A stretch of 64,000 nt of DNA from Ricinus communis (taxonomy: Eukaryota; Streptophyta; Magnoliopsida; Malpighiales; Euphorbiaceae), in assembly GCF_019578655.1 (NCBI RefSeq), contig NC_063257.1:8246001-8310000 (forward strand). The letters are read 5' to 3'. Position 1 is the stretch's first letter. Every line of letters starts with the position of its first letter. Position numbers and translations under genes: made by a program. Of the stretch, positions 1 through 12,097 are shown piece by piece. The notes below the pieces were generated by a model. That model ran no database searches. It was not told the origin of the DNA and worked only from the letters and a program-made list of their open reading frames with translations.

Positions 1-26
1 TCGGTTCAGAACTAGCCATGGCTAGA

Positions 27-1559
27 GTTAGCCAAATTCACTTTTTACTTTATATTTAATAAATAATAAATGTGTTAGAGTCTTTTTTTATTAAATGACT
101 CTTTATAATAAAGAGTTTAACTTATATAAAGAATTATTTGGAGATGCACTTAAATCATACTCCTTCTATATTAGAGAGAGTATATGTAGAAATTAAGCTT
201 CCAAGAAACTCCTTAATTTATTCTCTTTTCCTTAAAGCATTTTCAATGTATACTTTTGATTTTAAAGAGTCATATTATAAAATAATACTTTAATGAACTC
301 TTTATTCTTTAAATATAAAGTAGAAAGTTGATTTGGCTCTTTATATATGGAGAACCAGATTTCACTCTATACTTTATATTTAACAAATGCACTAAAAATT
401 TCTATGCACTTGATTATTTGATATTCACAATATTTATTTTTCTATTAGTAAAAATTTTAAAAAAAAAACTAAAATCATTAATGTTTCTGGAGAGAAAATT
501 AAAATAAAATATAAAATATAAAGAATCATTTGACTTAAATAAAATAGTATACTTTTTATATTTAAATATTCCTTAAGATACTCTTTATTATATAAATTAT
601 ATTCTTTAAAATAAAAAATATTATTAGGGATGCTCTGATAGCATCTCCAATGCACTCTTTATGTTTTTTTATTTTAAAAAATTATAAAATAACACTCTAA
701 TGTATTCTTTATTCGTTAAGTATAGAATATAGAGTTGATTTGGCTCTATACATATGGAGAGCCAAACTTTATTCTCTACTTTATATACACTAAATACACT
801 ACAAGTTTCTATATACTTAATTGATTGATGTTTGTAATTCTTATTTTTCTATTGGTAAAAATTAAAAGGAAAGAAAAGAGAAATTAAAATCACTAATGCT
901 TATGGAAATAAAAGTAAAATAAAGAATAAAATGTAAAGAGTCAATTAGACTTAAATAAAATATTTTATTTTTTATATTTGAATATTCCTTAAGATGTTTT
1001 TTATTATAAAAGTTATGCTTTTCAAAATAAAGAGCACTATTGGAGATGCTCTTAAAATGACTTAAAAGTCACGTTCTCTCTTTTAAAATTTAAGAAGGGA
1101 AAAAGTACATTTTAAGTATATTTTATTATTTATTTCTCTTACTTTTTCTTTTAAGAGTGGCATTCTCATTCATTGCTTTTTTTTTGTTTGCTTTATTAAT
1201 AAAAAAAATTTAATTGTGAAGTATAATAAAAAGTATTGTTGAATACACATGCATTTTAAAATAAATTAAAATAAAAAGTCAATTATTTATAATCTAATAA
1301 AGATATATAGATAACTTATTATTGGGGTTGCTCTAAGCATTGATGGTTTTAATTTTTTTTTTTTTTTTTTACCAAATAGAAAATAAGAATTATAAAATAT
1401 CAACTAAATAAGTGCATAGAAATTTTTAGTGCATTTATTAAATATAAAATAGAGAGTGAAAATTTGACTTTCTATAAATTGACTCTCTACTTTATATTTA
1501 AAAAATAAAGAATACATTAGAGTGTTATTTTATTATATAACTTTTTAAAATTAAAAATT

Positions 1560-1611
<52 letters not shown>

Positions 1612-1624
1612 TGGAAATGCTCTA
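27..1624. repeat. Cluster of related AT-rich MITE-like elements
   Basis: Several related copies of an AT-rich element of roughly 300-410 bp lie here. One copy runs about 236-636, a second lies directly behind it at about 640-1053, and a shorter one in inverted orientation runs about 1321-1624. The window appears to open inside a further truncated copy (about 27-150). Shared landmarks are GCATCTCCAATG-like and ATTGGAGATGCTCT-like ends, and an internal segment reading TTGATTTGGCTCT. Complementary ends and absence of any coding capacity fit a non-autonomous DNA transposon (MITE). The superfamily was not determined. An (AT)n run at about 1563-1606 lies inside the inverted copy. Confidence 0.7.
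1563..1606. repeat. (AT)n microsatellite
   Basis: Uninterrupted AT dinucleotide run inside the inverted MITE copy. Confidence 0.95.
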
Positions 1625-2020
1625 AATTATAAATTAAAAGGTTGATATTTTTTTATTACAAATGACAAAATTAGGTATATGTTGTAACACTATGCTCAAA
1701 CTAGATTTAACTATCTATTCAATATAAAATTATGAATATATAAAAAAAATAAAAAGTAATGGATTTTAATATATATTTATAGATATATTTTACTTATCTC
1801 TAATAATTTTAAATGCTCGGCGTCTCATTTTTTCATACTTTAAAATACAAATTTAAGCATACGTGCATGAACAAATAGCCAAAAGACAACCAACTAGAGT
1901 TAAATTATTTCTTAAACATTAATTAAGCCCACAAATTTGCACCAAGGTTTTTTCTTTATCAATTAAAAGAGAATGTATTAATATCATCAAGGATAATGTT
2001 CAACAAAAAAAGGAGGCGGG

Positions 2021-2272
2021 ATGGCCACCCAACAACTGGGAATAGAGCCATTCGGAGTTGTTCTTGCTATCGAATCTGCAAGCTTGTTTAACGAAAAAGA
2101 AAGAACTCCGAGGAATTTGGTCCAAAAGGGGAAAGGCAGTCTCGAACAATTGAATCAATTTCCCAAGGGCTTGAGTTTAAGGTCCTTGAGAGCATTAACA
2201 AGGATCAAATACTGGCAGGAGAATAAGCAAACGAACAAGCTATTTAAATTTCATAACTCTATTCTAATATAA
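2021..2272 (+). other. Unrecognised 83-codon open frame, possible repeat remnant
   Basis: An ATG-started open frame of 83 codons, with more balanced composition than its AT-rich surroundings. The predicted product is basic, with no signal peptide, membrane segment or motif I recognise. The stretch may be a decayed transposon piece (an antisense LINE 3' end is one possibility) rather than a gene. No promoter or splice context supports expression. Confidence 0.2.
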
Positions 2273-2399
2273 ACAACTAATTAATTTAAATTTATAAATA
2301 ATAATTAATTTTGGACCAGTCCAAATTAGACTTGTTATCAGCAGACGATAGGTGGTGAATGACGTATACAACGTTGGAAATTTTAATAGGGACATGAAG

Positions 2400-4080
2400 T
2401 GGAAATGTCTTAGAAAGAAATGCAGGATAGAAAGTGACGTCAGGCATGTGGTCCCTTCTCTTCCCACCTGTACTGACAGAGACGTGACTGCTTTATGTTG
2501 CCATGTCTCATGTCTAGCTACAACCACATGCATTAAAGACAAAAACAAAAAAAAAGGAGTGCTAGCTGTCATAGAGTGACAAGCAGTGTATTTTTAATAT
2601 TATATTAAAATATTATTACTTTTTACAAAAATTAAAAATAATTTTAGAATAAACCTTTAATTATTTAATATTATTATTTGTAATAATAATAATAATAACA
2701 ACCACACACCACACAATAAATAAATGACAAACTTAATATATAATTTGACTATTTAAGAAAAAGATCAAAATATTTGTAAATTCTATAATCAATACATACC
2801 TTTTCAAATAATAATTCTCTAACTACCTCAATAACTGTTCTAATAAAGCAACAAACAACGAATATAAAATAAAAATAAAAATATGTCAATTTATAGCATG
2901 TGGATATCATATATATAACTTTTAAAACATAATTGGTATTATATAAATATTATTGGAGTGAATAACTTAATATTTATAAAATAAAATTAAAAACATAATG
3001 TGTCTCAAGTGGTAACATAACCTATAAAGAAATCTTTATATATAAAATTTGAGACATAAAATAGTTTTACCATATAACTTATTTTAAATGCAGAGATATT
3101 AAAATTTTAATATATAATCTAACGGTTGAAAGAAAAAAAAAAAAAAAGCCGCAGGATATTTATATAAGTTTTATAGTTGCAGGATATTTCTATCAGTCTT
3201 TTCCAATCAGTTGCTTTCTTTTTCTTGACACTTTCAGCTGGCAGAGTGCAGAAGTAAAGGCTGGAGTAATTGACAGTTTTTGACTTAAATTTCAGGATAA
3301 GAGTATCTTAAAGTATATCTTATATATAGTTATTTAATAAAATAAATTTTTAATATAATTTTTTATTTTTTATATTTATATATATAATAATATTATTAAC
3401 TTAAATTTCTTAATATTTATATTTAAATTTTAATATTTAAATTTTTTATTTTAATATATCTATTTATTTATTTTAATATATGTATTTATTTTTGACATAT
3501 AAAATTTAAATTTATGTGTAATTTTATATTTTTTATTAATTAATAAACTATATTTTTAATTAAATATTGATTTTAATTTTAAAAAATAATATTTTAATAT
3601 TATAACTACTAATAAATAGTTTACTAATCATATAATAATATTAACTCTATTTAAAAAAATAATATAATAATTATATTTTAATATTATATTAACTAATAAA
3701 TTAATTTTGTAATTAGATAATAATTCTAATTCTAGATCTTAATTTATATTTTTAATGTTATATTAATTATAAAATAATTTCTTAATTATACAATAATCTT
3801 TTTAAAATATAATATCAATTATTTTGATAGTATTAATTTATATAACATTAAAACTAATTAATTAATATATTTAAGATAATTTTTATATTATCGTACTAAT
3901 AAAATTTTAAAATTTTAAAAAAATTAAAAAATATTTAAAAATAGTTAATTTACTACTATTTCTTAAAATATTATAAATTAATGTTAGATATTAAAAATTT
4001 ATTAAATTATATTTACCAATTTAATTTTATAATTAAAATAATAATAATAATAAAATATGAATAAGCAACTAGTATAAAAT
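2400..4080. repeat. Segment duplicated at 23.7-24.4 kb
   Basis: Two stretches recur upstream of peptide gene 3. The region around 2480-2530, with the GACGTGACTG...TTTATG...CCATG...TAGCTACA pattern, matches about 23770-23820. The AT-rich stretch about 3590-4080 matches about 23990-24420, including the shared string TTTTAATATTATATTAACTA. The order relative to the following peptide gene is the same in both places, so this is an ancient segmental copy. No protein was recognised, and the open frames here look fortuitous. A (TA)n microsatellite follows at 4549-4597. Confidence 0.6.
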
Positions 4081-4545
4081 AAACGATGAATTTGAATTTC
4101 TATATTTAGAAAATAAAATTTACTATTTATTTTATTGTAATTAATATATTATAAATTTCTATATTAATTTAAAAATAAATATTAATTTTATTGAATAAAA
4201 TAAAATAAAAATAATATAAAAAGAGCATTATCCTAAAAGAATTTTCTATCTTTACAAATAAAAATAGTATTTATTAAAAAAATATTTTTTAAAATAAAGA
4301 ATATAAATGCTTTAATAATTGCGAAAGAGTTGAAAATCCAACTGCTTCAATTTCCTTCACCCATCAGGCACTACAGCGTAGGAAGATAGGAGAAGGGTGA
4401 AAGTGATGTCAGGCATGTGCTGGCAGTGGTTTCATAATTTCTATAAATTGTTTTCGCAATCCTACTTTTAAAAATTCTATTTTTTTAAAGATAACTCTCG
4501 GAATTGAAAAAATAAATAAAAGCGGATTAAATTACGATTAAATTG

Positions 4546-4548
<3 letters not shown>

Positions 4549-4597
<49 letters not shown>
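4549..4597. repeat. (TA)n microsatellite
   Basis: Uninterrupted TA dinucleotide run in AT-rich intergenic DNA. Confidence 0.95.
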
Positions 4598-4602
<5 letters not shown>

Positions 4603-5256
4603 ATTGATATATTAATTAATAAATTAATAAATTTTTTAATCTTATATCATAATATTGCTAATTGTATTATTTATTAAATTGTCATTATTAGTATTTAATT
4701 CATTATTAGTCAAATTTAATATAAAATATATGTTTTAAAAAAATCAACTAAAATTTCATGGATTTAAATAAGAATAATTACTGTTTCTTTTCTATATTTT
4801 TTCATATTATATTAATTATTTTTAATATTTAAAAATATATTTTTTTATTTTTATTTTATAATTTTATATTAAAAACTCATTTTGTCAAAATTATAAGAGA
4901 CAATTTGTATATTACATAAAAAATCGAAAAATAAATAATAGAAAATCAAACTGAATTAGTGATTATTTAACAGAACTTTTGATGGAAGAGTTTAGTATAA
5001 AATTATAAAATATAAAATATAAAAAAATATATTTTTTAAATATTAGGAGTAATAATATAATATAAAAAAAATACAAAAACTAAATAGTAATTATTCCATT
5101 TAAGTATTTATAATTTAAATAATAATAGAGCAATACTAATTATTTAATTAATGATTACATAATTATTCATGTAATATTGAGTGATTATATCTATCGCTAC
5201 TGAACTAAATAACTGACCCATGGTAAATTGATGTTCGTTGTAGGGGCTCCTTTTCC

Positions 5257-5264
5257 CTATAAAG
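5257..5264 (+). promoter_or_regulatory. TATA box of secreted-peptide gene 1
   Basis: CTATAAAG lies about 80 bp before the ATG at 5343, preceded by CCTTTTCC. The same pyrimidine-rich block plus CTATAAATATT stands at the same distance before the two paralogues (15761 and 26721). Conservation across all three copies supports it as the core promoter. Confidence 0.75.
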
Positions 5265-5342
5265 ATTATTCATCAGAGACACCTTCCACACAACCTCTTT
5301 TGCTCTCTTTGCTCAGCTAGCAACATAATCGATCAGGACGTA

Positions 5343-5695
5343 ATGGCTCTTTCTAAGGCATCAATCCTCTTTGTTACAATCTTGCTAGTGATGTCCTCTC
5401 ATCAAGTGTTCTCTGCGGAAAAAACTGAATTCCCAGAAACTAATAAGCTAGGTTTGTTTCTGCTTCCTGTTTGTAGCAAGTCTTGTTTTTTTCTTTTCCT
5501 TTTCTCTCTTATGAAGTATATAAAGCGGTATAATATTTCTTAATAACCAAAAACGGTGTTTGTTTGTGTTTTTTCTTTCCTTTCTCTTTTTTAGTTACAG
5601 GAAGGAAATTAGCTCAAACCACATATGGTCCTCCCGGTGGATATGGAGGATATCCAGGAGGAGGAGGAGGATGCTACCGACCGCAATGTAATTAA
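5343..5695 (+). CDS. Small secreted Gly-rich, two-cysteine peptide precursor, copy 1
   Basis: Two exons, 5343-5451 and 5601-5695, joined by a GT-AG phase-1 intron, give 67 residues. Residues 1-25 form a signal peptide (hydrophobic SILFVTILLVM core, likely cut after VFSA). A short acidic linker follows, then LGRKLAQ with a basic possible processing site, and a Gly/Tyr/Pro-rich tail with C61 and C66 (C-x4-C) one residue before the stop. Paralogues at 15.9 and 26.8 kb conserve signal peptide, intron position and phase, basic site and cysteine spacing, so the family is under constraint. The architecture is that of a secreted signalling or antimicrobial peptide precursor acting in the apoplast. 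I recognise no named family. Promoter and 3' flank are duplicated with the gene. Confidence 0.82.
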
Positions 5696-6589
5696 GGGTG
5701 CAATATATAGGAACGGTAATAGGGAAAAGTTATATCTAGAAAGCAAATAAATGGGTGGCATATGGTATGTATATACATCATGCCAATCCTGTGCTGCTGT
5801 TTCTGTTTATTCGACGACTGGAGTCCTAAGACTGTAAGAGCATATGTTTAGTATGTGTAATTGAACGCTGTCTGCAGATGCCAAGTCATATGCTTCGAGT
5901 CGCAGCGATGCAAGTTGTTGTTGGTTATTTTTATTACTTTCTGGTCTGGTTCATTCCATATATATATGTGCGTGTATATGTATATAATATGATGTTCGAT
6001 TCTCCTTTATATTAGGATGAAGTATGTAATAATACCATGTTTTAAGTTGCTGATTATGTCAGTATCATTTGGATCCTCTCCTGTGCAGTATGATCTGAAA
6101 TGAATATGGTGAAATCGTATTTATGCCAAAGTTAAATAAAGGCAACCGCAGGTAATGAATGGTAAATTCCTGATCAGTCTATTAAGAGAGGAAAAAAAAA
6201 ACATTTGGCTCATTGCAACTAATTTACTCAGGAACAAGGCATAAACCATTTCAGTTTAAGCCAAATTTTGTGGATGCACCAAGTGTGAATAAATTCCGAT
6301 TTTGCTGTCGCTGTACGAAATAAAACTGCATACTTAATTCTAACAACAATTCAAGTAAATTAAGTAGCTTACAATTGGTCACTTTTAGTGCTCATGATAG
6401 CAACAGAAGTAGTAGCAAAGGAGAAAAAGAAAAACCTTTGCACGAAAAATTCAACATAAATCAAGACTCAAGTTGTGAAAAAAGATTAAAGAAAGTACAT
6501 ATGCAATACTTAAGTGGACTCAATGTTGTCACAGATGAAGAATTTCCGTAGATGATTCATAAAGGTAAAATAGTCGGCAATTACTTGAG

Positions 6590-7420
6590 TCACTATCTGA
6601 TGAAAAGTCTCGCAGGCTTTTTTTCCCATTTTAAAGCCAAAAACTTTAGTCGGTTTTGAAATGTCAAACATACGTCCAATTGCATGCCTTGCACTGTGGA
6701 AAATGAAAGGACTGATAATTAATGTCAATTATGAACTTGTCGCTTGCTCTATGAAGACTTCTGATAATCTGAATCGTCCTGACACCTACTATTACGATTG
6801 TTATAGTGAACTTCATTGTCTGCAATTTTTAACAGACAGAAAGTGCTACTGGAGCATCTCCTATTCTTCTTGCTCCAAATTTGTTTATGTTGCTTCATGA
6901 GCAGCGTGGAGGGAGTCAGTGAAGCAGTGATAAAGCTACAGTTGTGTCTTTCAACAATGCAGTCTCTGATGATCAAAGCAGAAAGCAGCTTTAGAGGCAA
7001 ATTTACCTTTTGTCATAGTAAGGAAACTTAGAAAAAGAAGAAAAAAACTGAAAATATTGAGTTCATCAAAAGTAAATTTATAAATCGCATGATTCATATA
7101 CTCGACCGGCAATAGGAAGGAGCTTTCCTTTTCAGCTATCCTAAGATCAATCCTGAAGTGGCTGGCTATGCTTCACGATGCAGAGCCAGAACTTCACAAA
7201 ACCTCCATTGTAGAGGCAGGGTATTAGCTTTTCAAATCCTATCCGAGCTTGGTCGTCTTTCTCCCCTTTAATATCTTCTTCTTGACACTAATTTCATCAA
7301 TGGCGCTATCCCTGTTCTTTTTTAAGTGTCATAACCTGAAAATCATCAGATTTAGGGGAAAACAACCTCACTGGTAACATTCCTTCAGAATTGGCCCGAC
7401 TCTACAAAGACTTGAAATTT
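6590..7420 (+). pseudogene. Remnant of an LRR-XII receptor kinase gene
   Basis: Three pieces match the intact RLKs. About 6590-6790 matches the upstream flank of RLK2 (18345-18530), including GCCTTGCACTGTGG. About 6850-7000 matches the signal-peptide/LRRNT start of RLK2, but the ATG is CTG and the frame breaks soon after the VEG motif. About 7229-7420 matches LRR codons (GAGCTTGGTCGTCTTTCT, CAACCTCACTGGTAACATTC) with stops and frameshifts. No transmembrane or kinase segment remains. This is a dead, internally deleted receptor gene between peptide gene 1 and RLK1. Confidence 0.8.
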
Positions 7421-7789
7421 CAAATGCCAGCTTTCAGTAAGTGTTTACCAAACTTCCATATCCAGCATTTACAAGCACTAAGTGTTGATGAAAATGTGTT
7501 TGGTTGGAGGATGGAAAGAGAGAAAAAAAGACAGAAGTGCTTCTTATTTACTTGAACAGTTACAAGGGTAAAAGGTAATCATGGCATTTCTTTAAGTTTG
7601 GTGTTGGAGGCCATCGAATTCAAAAGTAGAAAATAAAGGCCGCGGCGTTAAGAAATAATGCCGTGGCTTTCACTACACTCACCGATGAGTGTATCCCATT
7701 TAGAATATATGATGGATGAGTGGCAATTTTGAATTTAGCCAAGTGTAAAGCACTTAAACAATACATCATACTGTTTACATGAAGTGTTT

Positions 7790-8126
7790 CCGCTCAGTCT
7801 TGATTTTATTTCCCCTTAACATTCTGCAATTTCTTATATACACAGTTCAAGGCTGGCAACTGGAATTTTTATATAGTTCCACATGTTGACAGATATACTT
7901 CCACGCAGATTGTAGCCAAAACACGACAATCTTAGAAAACTAGATGAATGAGTAATTGCATGTACTTACCAGCTAAATAAGCTGAATGTTCTTGCTTTCT
8001 TCCCATGGAATATAAATACATATATATTCTCACAAACTAATGAAGTTTACATTAAAAATGCCGTTCAACAATATTTGAAGGTGTTTAAAATCTCATAACT
8101 GCAATTTTAACAGTAAGAAACTGCTA
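7790..8126 (+). promoter_or_regulatory. Upstream region of RLK1, duplicated at 23280-23590
   Basis: This 5' flank shares many blocks with 23280-23590, including AAGGCTGGCAACT, TACTTCCACGCA, CTGAATGTTC, TGCTTTCTTCCCATGGA and ATTTGAAGGTGTTTA. At 23.3 kb no receptor gene follows. The region probably carries the RLK promoter and 5' leader; a TATA box cannot be chosen reliably in such AT-rich DNA. Confidence 0.5.
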
Positions 8127-8191
8127 ATGGAGCATCTCAATATCTCGCTGCCTTCCCTCTTCTTTTCCTCCAAATTTGCCTCTGTCACTTC

Positions 8192-11100
8192 ATGTGCAGT
8201 GTGGAGGGACTTAATGCCAGAACTGATAAAGCTGCACTTGTGTCTTTCAAGAATGCACTCTCTGATCCACAAAGAGCTCTTCGTAGCTGGACCCAAAATA
8301 CCTCCCACTGCAGTTGGTATGGTGTTTCTTGTTCCATGAAAGGAGCTCGAGTCCGGTCGCTTAGCCTTTCTAGTCTCGGTCTTTTTGGTCCTATAACTTC
8401 TCAGCTCTCAAATCTCAGTTCCCTATATATGCTTGATCTTTCCAATAATTCATTTTATGGCCAAATTCCATCCGAGCTTGGTCGTCTTTCTCACCTTCAG
8501 TATCTGCTTCTTGACATAAATTCCATCGATGGTACTATCCCAGTTCTTCTTTCTCAGTGTCATAATCTGAAAATGATCAAATTAATTGCAAACAACCTCA
8601 CTGGCAACATTCCTTCAGAATTGGGTAATCTGCAAAGACTTGAAACTCTCAACTTTGCTATCAATCTCCTCAGTGGTGTTATCCCTGTAACATTTGGAAA
8701 TCTAACCTCTCTTAAGAATCTTTCCCTTGCAAGAAACCACCTCAGTGGAGAAATTCCAAGCGAGCTTGGTCGTCTTCGAAACCTTCGTCGGATTCAGCTG
8801 TCAGATAATCAGCTTACTGGAGAAATTCCGCAATCTATATACAACATTTCTTCTTTAGTCTTCTTATCTGTGACAAATAACAGGCTTACTGGAAAGCTTC
8901 CAAGTGATGTGGATTTGGGTTCTGCTCTTCCGAATCTCATGGGGCTTTTCTTGGCGCAAAACAGGTTTGAAGGAATATTACCAAGTTCTTTATCTAATGC
9001 CTCAAGTATCCGAAGTCTGGACCTCTCCACCAATGGTTTTCAAGGGCCTATTCCTCTGTTTGGGAGAATGAAAGATCTGATTTATTTAAATCTTGGCAGA
9101 AATTTTCTTTCTTCCACCACAATGTTAAACCTCCAACTAATTGATTCTCTTAAGAACTGTACTCAACTCCAAGTTCTCAGGATCTTTTCCAACAAGTTGA
9201 CTGGAAAATTTCCAAGTTCTGTCGCAAATTTGTCAACTCATCTCCAGCATTTTTGCTTTTCAGACAATTTATTAACTGGCAGCTTCCCCCAGGGAATTGA
9301 GAATTTTCAAGAATTGATATCCCTATCAATAGAAAAAAATTCTTTTGTTGGCGAGATACCAGAAGCATTAACTAGCCTTAAAAGACTTCAAAGCTTTGCT
9401 GCATTTGACAACATGCTCTCTGGAGAAATTCCAGATATTTTTGGCAATTTCACGCAACTATCTGATTTATTAATAGGAAGAAACCAGTTTATTGGTAGAA
9501 TACCTACTAGTATTGGTTCATGCAAAAGATTGAACATACTAGACCTAGCTGTAAACAGGCTTAGTGGGAGCATACCAGAGGAGATTTATGGGCTTTCTTC
9601 TTTGGTCGCGTTGGAATTCCAACAAAATGCTTTATCGGGTCCTCTACTTGCACAAGTTGGTAATCTAAAACAGATGCAATTGATGTATGTTTTTCGCAAC
9701 AAGTTATCAGGAAATATTCCTGCAACAATTGGTAGCTGTTCAAGTTTGACAAAACTCAATCTGGCAGGTAACCATTTCACAAGCTTCATCCCAAGCACAG
9801 TTGGTGAATTAGCATCCCTGGAGACATTAGATCTCTCTTCTAATAGTCTCACTGGCACAATCCCTGAAGAGCTAGAGGAACTTCAGTATTTAGTCAACCT
9901 TAATTTGTCTTTCAATTTTTTGGAAGGCCAAGTTCCAACAAGTGGAGTCTTCTTGAACCTCAGCCATGATAGTCTTAAAGGAAACAACATGCTTTGCAAT
10001 AGTAACCAAACAATTGGAAAAAATTTGGGGCTTTCTCAATGCATTGCCGAAAGAAAGAACAAGTATATTTTGCTAAAGGTTATACTTCCTGTTGCTATCA
10101 TCACTTGCTTAGTAATTTTCTTTTGCTTCATATGCATATTCATATGGATGAAGAAGCAAAAAGCCAAGACGCACAGAGGAATAAGTTTGTCCAAGGTTTT
10201 TCCTCCAATGATCTCTTACTCTGACATCAGGCTAGCTACAGACAACTTCTCAGCAAATAATTTGATTGGGAAAGGTGGATTTGGGTCTGTTTACAAAGGC
10301 ATATTTAGAAACTTTGGAGATGAATCCGATATCCGAGAAATTGTTCTTGCTGTAAAAGTCATTGACTTACAGCAAAGTAAAGCTCTCAGGAGTTTTGAAG
10401 CAGAATGTGAAACTCTGAGGAACGTTCGGCACAGGAACCTTGTCAAGGTTATCACCTCTTGTTCTAGCATTGAACATACAGGAGAAGAGTTCAAAGCTTT
10501 GGTTATGGAGTTCATATCCCACGGAAGTTTAGATAAGTGGTTGTATGAAGAAGCTGATGGTGAAGGATCTGGGCTGTGCTTAACGTTATTGCAAAGATTG
10601 AATATTGCAATTGATGTTGCTTCTGCCATGGATTACCTGCATAACGACTGTGAGCCACCAATACTTCATTGTGATCTGAAACCTGGAAATGTGCAATTAG
10701 ACCATGATATGGTAGCCCATGTTGCCGATTTTGGATTGGCAAGATTTGCTTCTCAAGATTCGTCAAGGAACGGGAGCAGGACAATAGGAGTGAGGGGTTC
10801 CATTGGTTACATAGCTCCAGGTATAGATACACATTTACTTTTACATAGAATTGATCAACCATTACTCTTTACATATAATTTTAATTCCAATAAATAGTCT
10901 TGGTTAGTTGGCATGTAATTGATATGCTTTTGACTTATTATAGAGTATGGAATGGGAGGCAGTGCTTCAACATCTGGAGATGTGTACAGTTTTGGGATCC
11001 TGTTGCTAGAGTTATTCATAGCAAAGAAACCAACTAATGTAATGTTCCAAGAAGGTTTAAGCCTTAGTAACTTTGCGATGAGAGTTAACGAGAATCATGT

Positions 11101-11404
11101 CACGGAAATTGCTGATCCTAGGCTTTTCAAGAGTGCTGGACAGTTTTCAACGGAAAGTACAATCACCAATGATTATTTCAGCGATCATGATATTAGCAGA
11201 AATAGCAACAGAAGCAGTTCGGCAGAGAAAGGAGAAGAGTTCATAGCAGCTGCGATAAGAGTTGGTTTGTCCTGTGCAGCTCATTCTGCAAATGATCGTC
11301 TAACCATGAGAGAAGCTTTATCGAAGCTGCAAAAGATAAAGAAAGCTGCACTACAGATTGTTCAAGGGGACCCCCAGATTATGCAAGAAATTCTCATTGT
11401 CTGA
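8192..11404 (+). CDS. LRR-XII receptor-like kinase 1 (non-RD), signal peptide frameshifted
   Basis: Exons 8192-10820 and 10944-11404 (GT-AG, phase 1, splitting the kinase APE motif as in this subfamily) encode about 1029 residues. In order: LRRNT domain (SFKNALSD...WTQN), about 20 LRRs, a transmembrane helix near residues 623-652, and a Ser/Thr kinase with GKGGFGSVYKG, the AVK lysine, HCDLKPGN and ADFGLA. Cys before the catalytic Asp marks a non-RD kinase, typical of immune receptors such as FLS2, EFR and XA21. Compared with RLK2, one base is missing at about 8168: the ATG at 8127 opens a signal-peptide-like frame that does not join the LRR frame. The first in-frame ATG (8192) leaves no signal peptide. 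Probably a recent pseudogene or a mis-targeted protein; the rest is intact. Confidence 0.8.
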
Positions 11405-12097
11405 ATTTGATGTTAATATTTTGTACGACTTAAATAATAATAGAATTAGAATAAAATGCTTATTGACGTTGTTTGATATTTTATGTAATCGTGGAGATGA
11501 ATTGCATTTTAGTGAATTTCTTTTTTTTTTATTTGTCATTTTCATGTTTTTATCTGTTAGAAACGTATATATTTCCAGTGATTAAATTTTTTTATCAACA
11601 TAATACTGAATATTTTAACTTTAATTAATTAGGTATCCAAAATATTAATTTTATTCTAGATATTCATTGAATATTTTGATTTGGTTTGTTTCAATTCGAA
11701 ATATTTATGTATTATTTTAGATAAATTATAGGGTGTGGTTGTTTATAATGACTTTATTATTCTTCAATAACTTTATGTCCATATTCAATGAAAGTTCATA
11801 TAATTTAAGTTAAATTTATATAAAAAAAGTTTAATATATAATTTTTTTTTGTAAACTTTATAAATTTTATATTTTAAAAAAGATTTATGTAAATTATTCA
11901 AGAGATTTTTTACATAGATTTAATTTAAATTTTATTAAATAAATATATAACCGTATTGAAAAAATCAAATTATTATAAGTTACTGTATATATATCATTTT
12001 TTTTTTTTATATAAAGCACAAGCATGTATGAACTATTGATCTAATAATTAAAGGAGGGATTTATGGCTCAAAAATTAACTTTTAGATATCAATAATA

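Larger units (their letters stand above)
5240..6310 (+). repeat. Peptide-gene duplication unit (matches 15745-16790)
   Basis: Homology to the copy-2 locus extends from the promoter through the gene and about 600 bp of 3' flank. Shared strings include GCAAATAAATG, AGTATGTAATA followed by TACCATGT, and GAACAAGGCATAAACC followed by TTGTGGATGCACCAA (about 6232-6280 here and 16703-16752 there). The non-coding identity shows that copies 1 and 2 arose by segmental duplication rather than retroposition. Confidence 0.8.

Noticed and set aside
6510..7031. Overlapping 70-80 codon frames on both strands
   Set aside because: They are fragments of the decayed receptor locus, not independent genes.
8809..10862. 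Several minus-strand open frames of 60-116 codons
   Set aside because: They are antisense to the RLK1 exon and mirror its codon use; equivalent frames recur antisense to RLK2.
10821..10897. RLK1 coding sequence continuing to a stop at 10897
   Set aside because: This is read-through into the intron; the GT donor at 10821 and AG acceptor at 10943 restore the APEYG motif and the rest of the kinase.
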